A stretch of DNA of 64,000 nucleotides from Ceratotherium simum simum (lineage: Eukaryota > Chordata > Mammalia > Perissodactyla > Rhinocerotidae). The stretch covers positions 32,261,830 to 32,325,829 of the forward strand of contig NW_004454156.1 of assembly GCF_000283155.1 (NCBI RefSeq), given 5' to 3'. A program made the translations under genes and the position numbers. Below, piece by piece: positions 34,386 through 46,054 of the stretch; the first letter of the stretch is position 1, and every line of letters begins with the position of its first letter. The notes beneath the pieces were generated by a model. That model made no database searches and was not told the origin of the DNA. It saw only the letters and a program-made list of their open reading frames with translations.

Positions 34386-34979
34386 TTAAATGTAGCTTCA
34401 TAAGAGGCTATAGAGAGCGCCACGGATTTAAAAAAAAATTTATTAATGTAAAAACTCCATCTCCTAAAGATATTTAGCATACCACCTTGTATACAGCAGG
34501 TGCTCAGTGCATGCTTACTATTGAGGAGCCCCAGCAACACAAGACACACCCAACGCTGTCACTCCTCTCCGTTCCCAGGCTGCAGAAATCCCAGGATCCA
34601 GCTACATGGCAGCTGCCTCAGAGACTACTGAGGAAAATTCACATCTCTAGAAAACTACCCTCTTATCAGCCACCTGCCAAAAAAACACTCCTCTTTTTCC
34701 AGACTTCGAGTTTTTCTCCTTCCTGCCCAGACCCCACTGAGCTTCCAAACCATCCCAGCCAGTCTGTGTGACTCACAAAACTAGAGGATCAAAGCAGGTG
34801 ATGAATTATATCCTGCAGGTTTCTCCTGTGCTGCCATTCTGCCTGGGGCTTTTGATGTGTCTCTGGGCCTTCACAAACACGACCCTTTTTTTCCCTCTTA
34901 ATCACCTCAGGGTTAAATGCCTGAGCTCCTGGTCCTCTCCTATCAATGTCACTCACTGAATTCCACTGCCCAGGACTAC
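34386..34979. other. Unique intronic sequence, nothing recognised
   Basis: No exon or clear repeat. Near 34475-34520, GTATACAGCAGGTGCTCAGT may be an L2 tail. Confidence 0.35.
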
Positions 34980-35085
34980 AGATCAAAGGCCGCGGCCAAC
35001 CACGTGGGACGTGAAATCACAGGTTGATTAGGGCTGCATTGTCACTGAGCTGGCCAATTACAAGCTCTGATCCAGGCTTTTGAAA
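34980..35085. promoter_or_regulatory. Candidate intronic regulatory element (motif clustering only)
   Basis: Within about 100 bases: ATCAAAGG (TCF/SOX-like), CCACGTGG (E-box), GATTAG (OTX-like), ATTGT and CCAATTAC. Nearest such cluster to the LARGE1 exon on its upstream side. Inference only. Confidence 0.22.
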
Positions 35086-35609
35086 CCTGTGTCCCTGTTT
35101 GGTAAAATCAAATTAGTTCCACAGAGAATGAAAAGGAATAGGCAGCTAACAGCAATTGTGTTTTCTCAAGGGACACAGACCCTTCGAGCGGGGGTGGGAA
35201 AAGATGTGCATCTAGCTTCTGGCAGCGGGCAGACTTATGCGTTGTGTCGCGTCTGTTCTGTACCTGCTCGTGCTGGGTAGTTCACGCGGATAACGTCTTA
35301 GGTTATCACAGCACAAGCAGATGGCCATCGGTGTCCCCATGATGGATGAGGAAACCGAGACTCGAAAAGCTTAAGCCATGTTCCCACTGTGGTGTGGTGG
35401 AACTGGAAACAAGGTCTCCGACTACAGGAGGCCATGCTCCTGTGTCCTTGCACTGAGTTAGAGGTACAGATGCTCTGGGGCCTGAGGGGGGCTTCTTTCT
35501 CATGAAAGGATTTTAGAACATCTGCGCAGGAATCCAGGAAGCTCTGGAAGCCCACCCCAGGGGCCCAGAAGCTCCGGAAAATTAACAACAAATGAGACCT
35601 GCAAGTTCG
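35086..35609. other. Mostly unique sequence, possible MIR remnant
   Basis: GATGAGGAAACCGAGACTCG near 35344 is MIR-like in reverse orientation, but the rest is unclear. Confidence 0.35.
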
Positions 35610-35790
35610 TTCTTTGGAGGGGTTACTGAAATGCTCTGAGCTTGTTTTCCCTTCTGTGAGATGGGAGCAGGAATGCTAACCTTGTAAGGGTGATGGGAGG
35701 CTAAGTAAGATATGGAAATACAAAGCACGGTGCACCGTGCCTCTCATTGGGAAGCACTCGGTATAAATTAGTTCCTCCAACCCCTTCCCA
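35610..35790 (+). repeat. MIR SINE fragment
   Basis: TCTGAGCTTGTTTTCCCTTC, GTGAGATGGGAGCAGGAATG and GGGAAGCACTCGGTATAAAT fit MIR. Confidence 0.6.
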
Positions 35791-37170
35791 GTGTGGGGAA
35801 GTGGTATCATGGGTAGGATGGGTTGATGATATAAATTAGGGTGTTAGGTGCTGTAAATTTTCTGAACACAGGGCTGTTCTCCGAGTGGTATGTGGGAGCA
35901 AGCGGCCAACAAACCTTGGCTTACTTTGATGTGTGACATCTCTGAACCTACTTGCCTTCGGCCTTAGCCTGGTCAAAGTTCATCCAAAGGCAAAAAGGAG
36001 GAGCAGGCAGTGTTCCCATGGGGGCTGATCACTTCCTCTAGCTCCTCTCTCGAAAGCCCCACATTTTACATGTTTATAATTCTTTGATTATGTGCTTATC
36101 AATAAAGCGGTAGTTATGTAATCCCGAAGCAATTACAATTCCAGGGGTACTGGAGGGGAAATGCTATCAACATCCTTTGTCCATTTCCAACTGGCTTTAG
36201 ACCCCAAATCGGTTTGACCAAACTTAGCTCTTGCAGGTTTTTTCTCCACTTCACAACTCTATAGATGTGTCACCAATGAAGACACACAAAATAATAAATG
36301 CCAGGCCTCCGTGAGGGGAACCCGTGTTGGAAAACGCCACACTCAGGCTGTGCCCCGAGCCTGCCGTGTAAGACTTGCTCAACAGATGGCAGAACTCTAA
36401 CTGCTGGTTTGCTTGTTTTAAAGGTCCATTATCTTGAGCTGGCCCCTGCCTCTTCCTCAGCGAGTTTCCGCTTCTGAAAGGGAGTATAGTGAGATGTGCC
36501 AGGCCCCTCTCAGCTCTAACCTTCCGCGGCCTCATTGTGCAGATGGACCCTGAGTCTTGAACCCGGCTGACCGATCCCAATGCTGCATGGCCAGAGTGGA
36601 TACAAGTGGGGCCTGCTGCTCTGTCATGTCCACGGCTCATTCCGGTTTTATTCATCCTGACTCTCCCTTTTGTTCCTGGACGACTCTTTGTTCAGCCTTC
36701 TCCTAACCCTCTGGGGGTGGGGATGGGGGAGGGGTGGGACAGGGAAAGGCTGTCCCTCTCCGATGCGATCTGCGCTTCTTTGTGATGTCTTATAGGCTCT
36801 GGTCTCTCCCAGGAACACTCTCCTAGCTTTGTGTACAGGTCGTCATTATAAAGCCCATCATGTGGAATTTTATGGCCTATGGAAACAACTGTGCCCACAC
36901 CAGTATTTCTGAAACTATCAGTGGTCAAGAGTTTTTCCCCAAATCCATCCTACATAAAAATTTGGCCCTAATACACGTGCCTAGTACATAGCCTCCCCCG
37001 CAGGCAATTCATCACTTGAGTTCAACAAACTGGTCTATACCCTGCTCATCAAGACAAGTCTCCTGACCCCATGCTTCTTGATGCATATCCAATTGCTCTA
37101 GAAGTTTCTAAGTGCCTACTCTCAACTTCCATACTTATCTTGTTGCGGATCAGTAACAGTTTAGGGACCG
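35791..37170. other. Unique intronic sequence
   Basis: No exon or repeat recognised. 36050-36160 (TCAATAAAGCGGTAGTTATG, AAGCAATTACAATTCCAG) has noncoding-conserved texture but no evidence beyond that. Confidence 0.4.
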
Positions 37171-37659
37171 TGATGGTTCATTTTATGTATCATCTTCACT
37201 GGGCCATGGGGTGCCCAGATATTGGGTTAGATATTATTCTGGGTGTTTAGGGATGAGATTAACATTTGAATCAGTGGATTGAGTACAGCAGATTGCTATG
37301 CCTAATGTTGGTGGGCCTTATCCAATCAGTCGAAGGCCTGAATAGAACAAAAAGGTTGATCCTTCCCCAAGTAAAAGAGAATTACCCCTGCCTGACTGCC
37401 TTCAGACTGGGACTTTTTTTTTTTTTTCCCCTGCCTTTGGACGTGAACTGAAACACTGGCTCTTCCTGGGTCTCGAGCCTCCAGGTCTTCAGTGTAGAAC
37501 TACACCATCGGCCTCCCTGGGTCTCCAGCTGGCTGACTCATCCTGCAGATCTTGGAATTTGACCATCTCCATAATAATTTATAATAAATCTCTTTATACA
37601 CACATACACCCCCCCCCCCCCGCAATGGTCTGTTTCTCTGGAGAACCCTGACTAATGCA
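37171..37659 (+). repeat. ERVL-type (MLT2-like) solo LTR
   Basis: Starts TGATGGTTCATTTTATGTAT, passes GGGTGGGCC-like and CCAATCAGTCGAAGGCCTG motifs and ends CTCTGGAGAACCCTGACTAATGCA, giving TG...CA termini. A 13-base C run lies at 37609-37621 near the end. No internal gene is attached. Confidence 0.8.
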
Positions 37660-37664
37660 GGCAC

Positions 37665-37765
37665 CAACAACAGCCTATAGAGCCCACTTTGAGTGGCACT
37701 GCCTAATACCTGGTCTCTTTATCCCCAGGGCCTGGCACACTACCTACACTTAACAAGCATTTGAA
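37665..37765 (+). repeat. L2 LINE tail fragment
   Basis: TCCCCAGGGCCTGGCACACT and AACAAGCATTTGAAG resemble the L2 end. Confidence 0.45.
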
Positions 37766-37934
37766 GAAGAGATGAAGGGAAGGACTAGCATCTAGAACTA
37801 GGAAAAAAAAAAAAAAAGGCTTGAAAAAAATAGGTCTAGCAAATCTTAAACCACCAGTTACTTAAAAAGTGACCTCATTATAATACTGAACGCTGGGGGA
37901 AGAGGGAGAGAGAACCAGGAAAAGCAAATAAATC

Positions 37935-38110
37935 AAGTGGAGTCATAAGAGCATGGGATTTGGAATAAGAAAGACCTGAGTTTAATCATGGTTCTGCCCC
38001 TTACTAATAAGTAACCTTGGGCAAAGTACTTACCTTCTCTGTGACTCAATGCCCCCCATATGTAAAATGGGGACACGGGTGTGTGTTTGCATATAACCTA
38101 CCATCAGGCC
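37935..38110 (+). repeat. MIR SINE
   Basis: AAGAGCATGGGATTTGGAAT, AACCTTGGGCAAAGTACTTA and ATATGTAAAATGGGGACACG are in MIR order. Confidence 0.85.
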
Positions 38111-39019
38111 TAATCTGAGTAGATACTCGGATTTCTCCTTTCCACCCTCCCTCCTAAATCTGGAGGCAGACACGTAAAGACAACAGCAGATAGGATCCCT
38201 CATTTCTGAGCCCCTTTATCTTTGTTTCTCTATTACCTTTCCTTTCAGGTTGCTATTTTTTGATACACACAGTCTATTTGTACACATGGTGCATCTCTCT
38301 GTCACATAATGCCTATATGTGTTGATCTGTGGTTCAGCCCACTTTGAGTTTAAAATGCCAAAGGAGACATTATTCAAAACCTTAGTTGACAACATCTTCC
38401 TCCTCCCTCCAAAACTTCTCAACAAACATGAATTTAGCATCGGATTTGAATCTCTAAATCCACTTGAGATGAATGCTCTGAATTAAGAATCAAAACATCT
38501 AAGGTTCAGAACAAAAAACATAAATTGAAAATCAACCTCCATGCAGTGCGGTGACAGAGATTAGGGACTTGCCATCCAGATCGTCCTAAGTGATGATCTG
38601 AATCAATTTGTGTGCAGTGAACATCTCTGCATCTCTCTGGAGTACTGGCAGTTAGCGCTGTGTGGGACATCCACCATCACAAATGGGAGGAAGGGCCAGG
38701 ACCTGGGTGAGCCACCCAGCCCTGAGGCCACCATGTAGGGGCTCATACCACCCCTCCCGGGGGTGACAGACCTAGATCCCTCCAGTCAAGGACGCCAAAA
38801 TCCTGTAGTCATGCCCAGATTTCAGGCAGACTGCCCCTCTGCATCATTCTACCCGTGAGGAAGACACCGCATCCCTAACCTTTCTATGGCAAAGTCCCCC
38901 TACATACAATCTGTCACCAGGGCCTGCCAATTCTTCCTTCTTGATATTTGAAGCACTCGTTTCTCTCATTCTATTTCAAACATTTCATCCCAAACCAGGT
39001 CGTTTAATCTTATCCTAAA
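38111..39019. other. Unique intronic sequence, nothing recognised
   Basis: No exon, RNA or repeat identified. Confidence 0.4.
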
Positions 39020-39245
39020 ATAAGGGTCAAACTTTTTCTGTAAACGCCCAGAGAGTAAATAGGTTTTACTTTGCAGGCCATGGGGTCTCTTATGCAAGTA
39101 CTCAACTCTGCCATTGTAGCACAAAAGAAGCCACAGAAATGCATAACACGTGGGCATTGCTGTGTTCCAATAAAACTTTATTTACAAAAAACAAGCGCTG
39201 GGCCAGATTAGGCCAGCAGGGCCTAGTTTGTGGACCTTTGTCCTA
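39020..39245 (-). mobile_element. hAT-type DNA transposon fragment
   Basis: GTCAAACTTTTTCTGTAAAC, CAACTCTGCCATTGTAGCAC, GTTCCAATAAAACTTTATTT and GGGCCAGATTAGGCC belong to a widespread mammalian DNA element. The same element recurs at 55268-55495. Confidence 0.7.
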
Positions 39246-39714
39246 GAACATGGGTCTCTTTGGTTAGTCTCCCTGCCTCCCATCTCCACCTGCTCCTGCC
39301 AGCCTCACTCACAGGTGCCAGGGATAATGACAATCCTAGTCCCGCCACATTTTGCAGTTTGACAACGTACAGAAGCAACTCCATCTACTTCAAGGTCATC
39401 TATCAAATTCCTAATGAGTGCACGTCCAGTGCTTGGAGGCTGCGTGTGTCATCTCATCTTAATTCATATAATACTTTAATGAAGTGGGTGTTCTGGCTAG
39501 CCCTCCTTGACAAATGAGAAACAGACATGACTTAAGTTGTTCAATGTCATCCCAGCAGCAAATGGCAAAGGGCAAGTCTTGAACCCAGGTTCACTGGCTC
39601 CAGATCAATCACTCTGTTTGCCCCAAACCAGAATCTCCCCTGTTTGTCCCTCTCCAGACAATTCCAACTGAACTTGTTGTTGCTCCTGCTTCGTCCCCTG
39701 GTCCCTTAGGCCAG
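39246..39714. other. Intronic sequence with L2/MIR-like remnants
   Basis: Near 39530-39600, GCAAATGGCAAAGGGCAAGT and CTTGAACCCAGGTTCACTGG resemble reverse MIR. Not firm. Confidence 0.35.
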
Positions 39715-39900
39715 CGGTTTTCAATCCTGGCTACCGTTACAACACTTCTGAAAACTTAAAAAAAACACCACTGTGCACAGGCCTCATCCCAGACTAATTA
39801 GCTCAGAATCTCTGGAAGTTAGGGTCTAATTATCAGCATTTTTAGCAGCAGCCACTCTCATGAGACTCTTATGTGTATTCGAGGTTGAGAAACACAGATT
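39715..39900 (+). mobile_element. MER5-type hAT MITE
   Basis: CAGCGGTTTTCAATCCTGGC, CTCAGAATCTCTGGAAGTTA and GAGGTTGAGAAACACAG fit the MER5 group. Confidence 0.7.
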
Positions 39901-40645
39901 TAGGCATTTCCCCCCACCTTCTGGTTGAGACACCATAAACCTCATTTGCAAGTCCATAGTTTGCTCCTTAAGGCAAATTTAAGGAACTGGCTGAGATACA
40001 AAGGAGGTCTTAGCATTGCCACACTTAATCCCAGGACTGCTCTGACCCTGGGCCCCAGCTCCCCTGCCCTGGTCTCTAACTGTATTCTTAAACAGCTCCC
40101 ATCCTATAACCCAGGACTTGCTTGATTTCCCATAACCTAGGATGCCCTATATTCTACCTCCTCCAACCTTGGGGCTGTTTTGTTCCTGTCAATCCATCTC
40201 CTTCCAGGAGGAGAGCTCTTTCCAAAGCAGGGCCTGCTACCCCAGCTGCCAGACCTTCCAGCTTCCCTGTTTCCAGGCTCATTCTCTTGACCAGTAGGTC
40301 ACTTCATTCCAATGATTTCTCCAATTTCTTACCTTCCACATTAGGCTGCATTCATGAAGCAAGCATTTTGTAATTTTTTAAAACACAATGCCCTCCTTTT
40401 CATTAACATAAAAACTTCACACCCTCCTTCAAAGCATTTTGAAAATGCAAAATAAATTAAATTTGTAGCCAAAGTCATTTTAGAAAAATTTAGAAAACTC
40501 AGTTCGATCTTAAGTGTCTCACATTTAAAAATGTTTTTTTAATTTTGATCCCTGGATGTCCATGTGACAGTTGGGTCTGCTGACATGTCACAGGCTCACA
40601 TGTCACTAATTCCTGCCAGTTTACAAGTCAGAGTAGCACACAGGT
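39901..40645. other. Unique intronic sequence, nothing recognised
   Basis: Contains C-rich sequence followed by an AT-rich stretch. No exon or repeat identified. Confidence 0.35.
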
Positions 40646-40649
40646 CCGG

Positions 40650-42000
40650 CTGAGCCATCTTCCTACATTCCAGAATTGTGGAACCAGATTTGCTGTGGGG
40701 AGGAAAATGGCAGTAATGACACGCAAAGGCTGCTCACTTGTGATGGGGTAAACAGGGAATGTTTTACCCAAAAATTCCCCGAAGTGATTTTCTGGAAGTC
40801 ATCTTTGGCAACCAAAGAAAACTTGAGTTCCAACAAAGACCCTGGAGATCTTCTGGCAAAGACTGAACAACAGTAGAGAAAGAGTTTCTCACAAGCTTTT
40901 AAAAAGAATTTGCAACCATCAGGCCAGGGAAAGAAGCCTAGATTTGTTTCGTCATAATAGGCTAAATGTGATTTGACTTTCTCCCCCATGAAATTATTTT
41001 CCAGAACCTTGTCTTAAAAAAGCTTCATTCAGTCAAGAAAATGAAGACATTTTTAGCACCAATTTGCTGTATCCGTAGCTGGGTTTTGGCTGTAAGTGCT
41101 TAAGTGTATCCTAACGAGCAATAATGCCAGTGGTTGCCCCTTGAAACTTCAAGCTTCAATGATTTCAAAGCTTCAAATGTTTTTTGCCAAATATCCCAAG
41201 CTCTGAAAGTTTGAGGCAGTTGGTCTTTGAACTACTGTTCTCACAGCAGAGTAACGGAGTCTTCAGCTTCTAAATCTGGCCAATCTTATTTCTCTTTGAT
41301 GTCCAGGGAGTCTTAAGTACAGACAGAAGAACTTTGTGAGTAGCATTCAAATTGCCACCAAACAAGGCAAAGGATAATACATTTAGTGCTGTATTTTTTA
41401 TATAACTGAATGACTTGACAGCAAAGTTGAGTTCTTCTCTTAGATCACCAGGTGGTTTAGAAAACAATCATTGGAGGGTAACAATACAGTGCATCCCAGA
41501 AAATGTGAGTTGATATTCAGTCCAAATCGGGAGAATCAACCAGTGTATGAGAGCATCATCAATTCACATTCCAATCATCTTTGATCACCCTCTGTCTCCA
41601 TTTAGCTCATTAACTTCAATCACTTTTTGCATAGGCTCAAAGCCACCCAGCTTGACTGGTGGTCCCCAACAGTTGAGTTGAGAAAGCAGCCTTTCTCCTT
41701 CCACCATATCTTGAGCCAGATTTTATACACATGCAACAGTTGGACACCATCTCCTTCATTGGTAGAGGCATCAAATCTAAAAGCCAAACAAGCATGATGA
41801 TTTTATCCTTTTGCAAAGCATGAACTCGGCATCCTCACCTGCGTCATCAACATGGCCCCTGACTGTAGAATCAGACCCAGAAATATTCTAGAATTTCATC
41901 ATAATTTTCTCTTTGGCAGCACTCAAGATGAAAGATTTCATAAGTATTTTTCCACTGATCTATCTTTTTTAACCTTAGCAATAAATGTGTTATTTTATAT
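40650..42000 (-). pseudogene. Decayed hAT-family transposase (Charlie / ZBED5-FAM200-like) pseudogene
   Basis: hAT transposases cut and paste DNA transposons; some mammalian relatives were kept as genes (ZBED5, FAM200, GTF2IRD2 group). Read on the minus strand, three blocks match that group in the right order. First, SDSTVRGHVDDAGEDAEF at about 41890-41830, like the family's S..TV.RRIDDM..D segment. Next, after a one-base frameshift near 41780, RFDASTNEGDGVQLLHVYKI, like LDESTDV...QLLVYVR. Then DLREELNFAVKSFSYIKNTA at 41270-41467, like L...VK.INYIKSRALN. Finally, LLELKFSLVAKDDF and CVSLLPFSS at about 40690-40830, like the C-terminal dimerisation segment ending in LLPFSTTYLCE. The expected catalytic and W-rich residues are partly lost, and stops and frameshifts separate the blocks, so it is dead. 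The N-terminal BED-finger region was not seen. Whether this was a transposon or a retrocopy of a domesticated gene is open. Confidence 0.65.
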
Positions 42001-42304
42001 GAAATATTCATAGCCCTTATAAAATTCCACTAATAAGTTCCAAAAGTGGCAAATCATATGTGCTGGGGAGAATCATATTTTACAGTAAAACTTTTTAATG
42101 AGGTTTTATTTTTTTTTGGTAACTAAAATCTTGTTGACATCAAGAGAGCCACATGAGATAATCCTTTAGCAAAGTTTTTAAATTTTATTTTACATTTACC
42201 AACTAAGGACGTTGAAAACTCTCTTTTTCTAAATATGTGTATCCATGCTTGCCATAAACCTCAACTTGTCATTCTTGGTGGCCATATTTATTTACCAAAG
42301 AGGG

Positions 42305-42541
42305 TTTTTTTTTTTTTTATGAGGAAGATCAGCCCTGAGCTAACATTCATGCCAATTCTCCTCCTTTTGCTGAGGAAGACTGGCCCTGCGCTAACATCCG
42401 TGCCCATCTTCCTCCACTTTATATGGAACGCCGCCACAGCATGGCCTGACAAGCGGTGCATCTGTGCACACCGAGGGTTCCGAACCCGGACCGCCAGTAG
42501 CAGAGCATGCGCACTTAACTGCCACGCCACGGGGCTGGCCG
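42305..42541 (-). repeat. ERE SINE (long-tail type)
   Basis: Begins with the T-run (A tail on the minus strand). The reverse complement starts GGCCAGCCCCGTGGCGTGGC. TSD AAAGAGGG / AAAAAGGG at 42297-42304 and 42543-42550, each followed by a T run. Confidence 0.92.
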
Positions 42542-42550
42542 CAAAAAGGG

Positions 42551-43800
42551 TTTTTTTTTTTTTTTTTAATGGGGAGTATTGACAACAATGTCTGGTTTGG
42601 ATTACAGAGGGAGGAAAGATTTCAATAGCAGGCAGCAACGTTTCAGAACTCAAGAGAAATCCACAAGGCCCTGGCCTATCCATTCCCGCTCCTTTATCCT
42701 CCCAGTGCTTCTAGATCATCTTATTTCAGGGGTAGAGTATCAGAGTGAAATTCAGATCTATGGAAAAAAGTTACGGACTCTTATGAAAAGGACCCAAAAA
42801 CACGACTGCCTTCCATCACGAGTGTGTCTCTAATCAGACTGCATCTAACTTGAATCGTGGCAATCTGCTCTCCTAGGGAGGGAGGGGGACTACCAAATAG
42901 CACACTCAGACTTAGCTGCTCTCCTCTGTTTGGAGGACGGTACTCTCACGAATGCCCTGGGACTGAAACAGGAAAATCGAATGCAAAACATGACTAAAAG
43001 TCTAGAGTGTTCTTCGTGCTCTATGTCAGCGATGGCGGTCAGTTTGCTTATCTGACCACTGCATCTGAAATTATGCACATGCCAAATCCGAGCAAAAGTT
43101 CTCTTCCTCTGTGCCGCCTGTAAGTGAGGATTAACGCAGGGAAGATGCCTTGCTCCCATCTTCGGTGTTTCAGGATGTCTAGCATCAGTGAGGACTGGCT
43201 TGATTTCCGTCATATTTTCTGGGTGCTCTGACATACCTCATCTCCTCTACAGTCAACTGCCTTTGAGACAAAGCCACTGCCCTTCAGGCAAACCTCCCAC
43301 TCCTTGCCCGACCCTGTATCGAGGTCATGTTGTACCAGCAGAACCCAGCTGTGGCCTATACAGTTAGACCTGATGGGATACTGAAAGGAAGGGATGGAAG
43401 GGAGATCAGTGGAAAGAGTCAGTTATCAAAGACAAGTAGGGCTCTTGATTTGCATCTGCTCAAGTCAGCGATGGCTATGGAGCCAACCAACAGCGTGAGT
43501 AGCTGCCATTAAGAATATTCTAACACACTTCAAAAAGAAAAGTACTTCTGTGAATGTGGTTGATTCCTTCAACAGCATCCTCTTCCTATAAACTGCCACG
43601 TCGCCTAAATCCATGTTATCATCCTCAACTCAATTGTAAATTAAAAACAAGAGAAAACAAGCAAAAGCCTGCCTGAACATCCCCTTGCCTATAAATGATT
43701 GCCCTCCTTTTCTCTCTCTTCTCTTCCCTTCTTCAGTCTCCAACCCCCGCTTATCAGTTTGACTGACTTAAGTTATTCTCCAATTCCCATAAGTATCTAT
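42551..43800. other. Unique intronic sequence, nothing recognised
   Basis: Open frames of up to 114 residues (42890-43234, minus) show no known family. Confidence 0.4.
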
Positions 43801-43814
43801 ATTGACACAAAGGG

Positions 43815-43834
43815 AAAAAAAAAAAAAAAAAAAA
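43815..43834 (+). repeat. Poly-A run
   Basis: About 20 A, not attached to a recognisable SINE or retrocopy upstream. Confidence 0.9.
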
Positions 43835-45044
43835 GAAAAATCCTTATCATTCCTTTTTTCACCCTTTCCTGACAAATACAAACCTTCCCTTAGGAGGAAA
43901 TCAGAAATGAAGAGTGAGGTTTTATGGGGTAGATTGGGGGAGGGAGGAAACACAGAAGATTTTATCAGGAGCTCAGAAATAACAGGAGACAGAAATAATG
44001 CTTTATCAGGATGGGTGGGCACTTGGCAAAGATAAGACGTTACCAAGAGCAAAATACATGTTGGGGTAAAATATTGTGCTAATATCTATTAAGCGAATCC
44101 TGCCATCTCTACTTTTGATGGATTGTTATTTTCTTCCAAGTCTTACTCCTGGGATAATGGTGATTTTTTTTTTTAATAAGACACTACAAATTGTATCACA
44201 AAAGCAAGAAGAATAAAACTAAGCACTCTCCACTCAACTCCACTGTGAAGCCAAGCCAGGATTTTCCTCGGCAAGTTGAGATGAAGCATGAGCTTCCAGG
44301 TAGGGAGCACTGACAGACACAGAGGACCCGAGAGATGCCTTGATGGTGGAGCTCCAGTGCAAGATCCCAATTCCTGGCCCCAAAGAGAAGAGCCCCTTAC
44401 AGGACAGAGGCCCACCTAAGGCTTTCCTAATGGGACCGACCTCAGAGGCCATGTCAGGATGGGGATGACGGAACGGATCCGTCAAGAGGACACCCTGGGT
44501 CAAGCCTTTCTGGACTTTCTGGAATGGCTATTAAAATCTCCTGCACTTCCTGACTTCATCATCTGGCCCTGAAGAATATCTTGGAGAAATCAGTGATCTT
44601 CACCAATGAGTATTTCCAGAGCCCTTACACATGCAGGCCCTATGTCCTGGGTAGCATGACTAGCAACTGGAATAAGCATTGAGAATTTGTCCCATTTCCT
44701 TTGCAGTCTTTGTCACCTGGTGAATTACCATTGACTCTCCAATAACTGACTGAAAATCCCTTCTAGAAACCCTTCTCCAAGCTGCCCAGGGAGAGTTGGC
44801 TGCTCCATTCCTCTCACTGGATTTCCTGCAACCTCCTACAACATGGACCTAACGGAGTGGCACTTACTACATTTGTAATAGCAGCTTATGCAACCTGCTT
44901 CACACCGTGACTATCCATTCCCTCAACACCTGTTCGGGGCGGGCATGGTGCCAGTGAAGGCAGGGACTGCACTGAATCACCTTTGTTCCCCAAGTACCTC
45001 GCACAATGTCTACAAGTAACGGGCAAGCTTATGTGCCCGCAACA
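43835..45044. other. Unique intronic sequence with weak L2 traces
   Basis: L2-like words appear near 44900-45010 (ACCTCGCACAATGTCTACAA). No exon recognised. Confidence 0.35.
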
Positions 45045-46020
45045 CTGTGGAGAGAGACAATGACTCAGGAGTCACTTGACGTCCCCACATCCAAACCAGA
45101 ACCCTGGATTCCCACCTCCAAAACTTTCTGCTCCCCCTTCCGGCAAACAGCGTCATTATTGTTCCCAATGCACAGGCCAAAAACATAGGGCTCATTCTTG
45201 AATTTCTTCCCTCATGTCCCACATACACTGCATGAGCAATATATTTGAATGTTGGCTCTATCTTCAAAGTACACCCAAATACAAACGCTTTCCACCACCA
45301 CTCCAGTCCCAGGTCCCACCATTTCTCACCTAGACTCACGCAACAGCCACCTGACCGGCCACCTTGCTTCACACAGTCTACTTGCCACTCAGCAGCCAGA
45401 TGACATTTAAAAATCGTTATCAGGGGGCCGGCACAGTGGCGCAAGCAGTTAAGTCCACGCGCTCCACTGCAGCGGCCCGGGGTTCGCTGGTTCGGATCCC
45501 GGGCGCGCACCGATGCACCGCTTGGCAAGCCATGCTGTGGTGGCGTCCCATATAAAGCGGAGGAAGATGGGCATGGATGTTAGCCCAGGGCCAGTCTTCC
45601 TCAGCAAAAAGAGGAGGATTGGCAGATTTTAGCTCAGGGCCAATCTTCCTCAAAAAAAGAAAATAAAAATAAATAATAAAAAAATAAAAATCATTATCAG
45701 ATCCTGTCACTCTCCTGCTAAAACCACCCCTCTTATAGCTTCACATAAAACTAAAAACAAAACCCACCGAAATACCTTAGGGTGGATTACAAGGCCCCAA
45801 AAAATCCTGACCACAGTTATCTTTCTGAACTTAACATGTTCCTCTGCTCCCTCTGTGCCCACCATATTGGTCTCCAGATGCTTCTCAATATACCAAGCGC
45901 TCTCCCACCTTGGGGCCTCTGTACTTGCTGTTGGCTTTCATTCTCTTAATTAGGAAATCTGCTTAACCACCACTCAGAGAAGACTCTGTAAGCGAGCCTC
46001 TAAAACCCCATCCTTACCCA
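45045..46020 (+). repeat. L2 LINE (ORF2 end and 3' UTR) split by an ERE
   Basis: GACTCAGGAGTCACTTGACG, ACTCAGCAGCCAGATGACAT, GATCCTGTCACTCTCCTGCT, GGATTACAAGGCCCC and GGGGCCTCTGTACTTGCTGT are in L2 order across the ERE, so it is one continuous L2 with a later insertion. Confidence 0.85.
45424..45685 (+). repeat. ERE SINE (long-tail type)
   Basis: GGGGCCGGCACAGTGGCGCA head and an A/AAT-rich tail. TSD AAAAATCGTTATCAG / AAAAATCATTATCAG at 45409-45423 and 45686-45700. Confidence 0.96.
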
Positions 46021-46054
46021 CCCTCTCTCTCACTCCTTCTGAGTCTGGAACCAG

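Noticed and set aside
43815..43834. Processed pseudogene suggested by a 20-A run
   Set aside because: No gene-like sequence, TSD or poly-A signal was recognised next to it.
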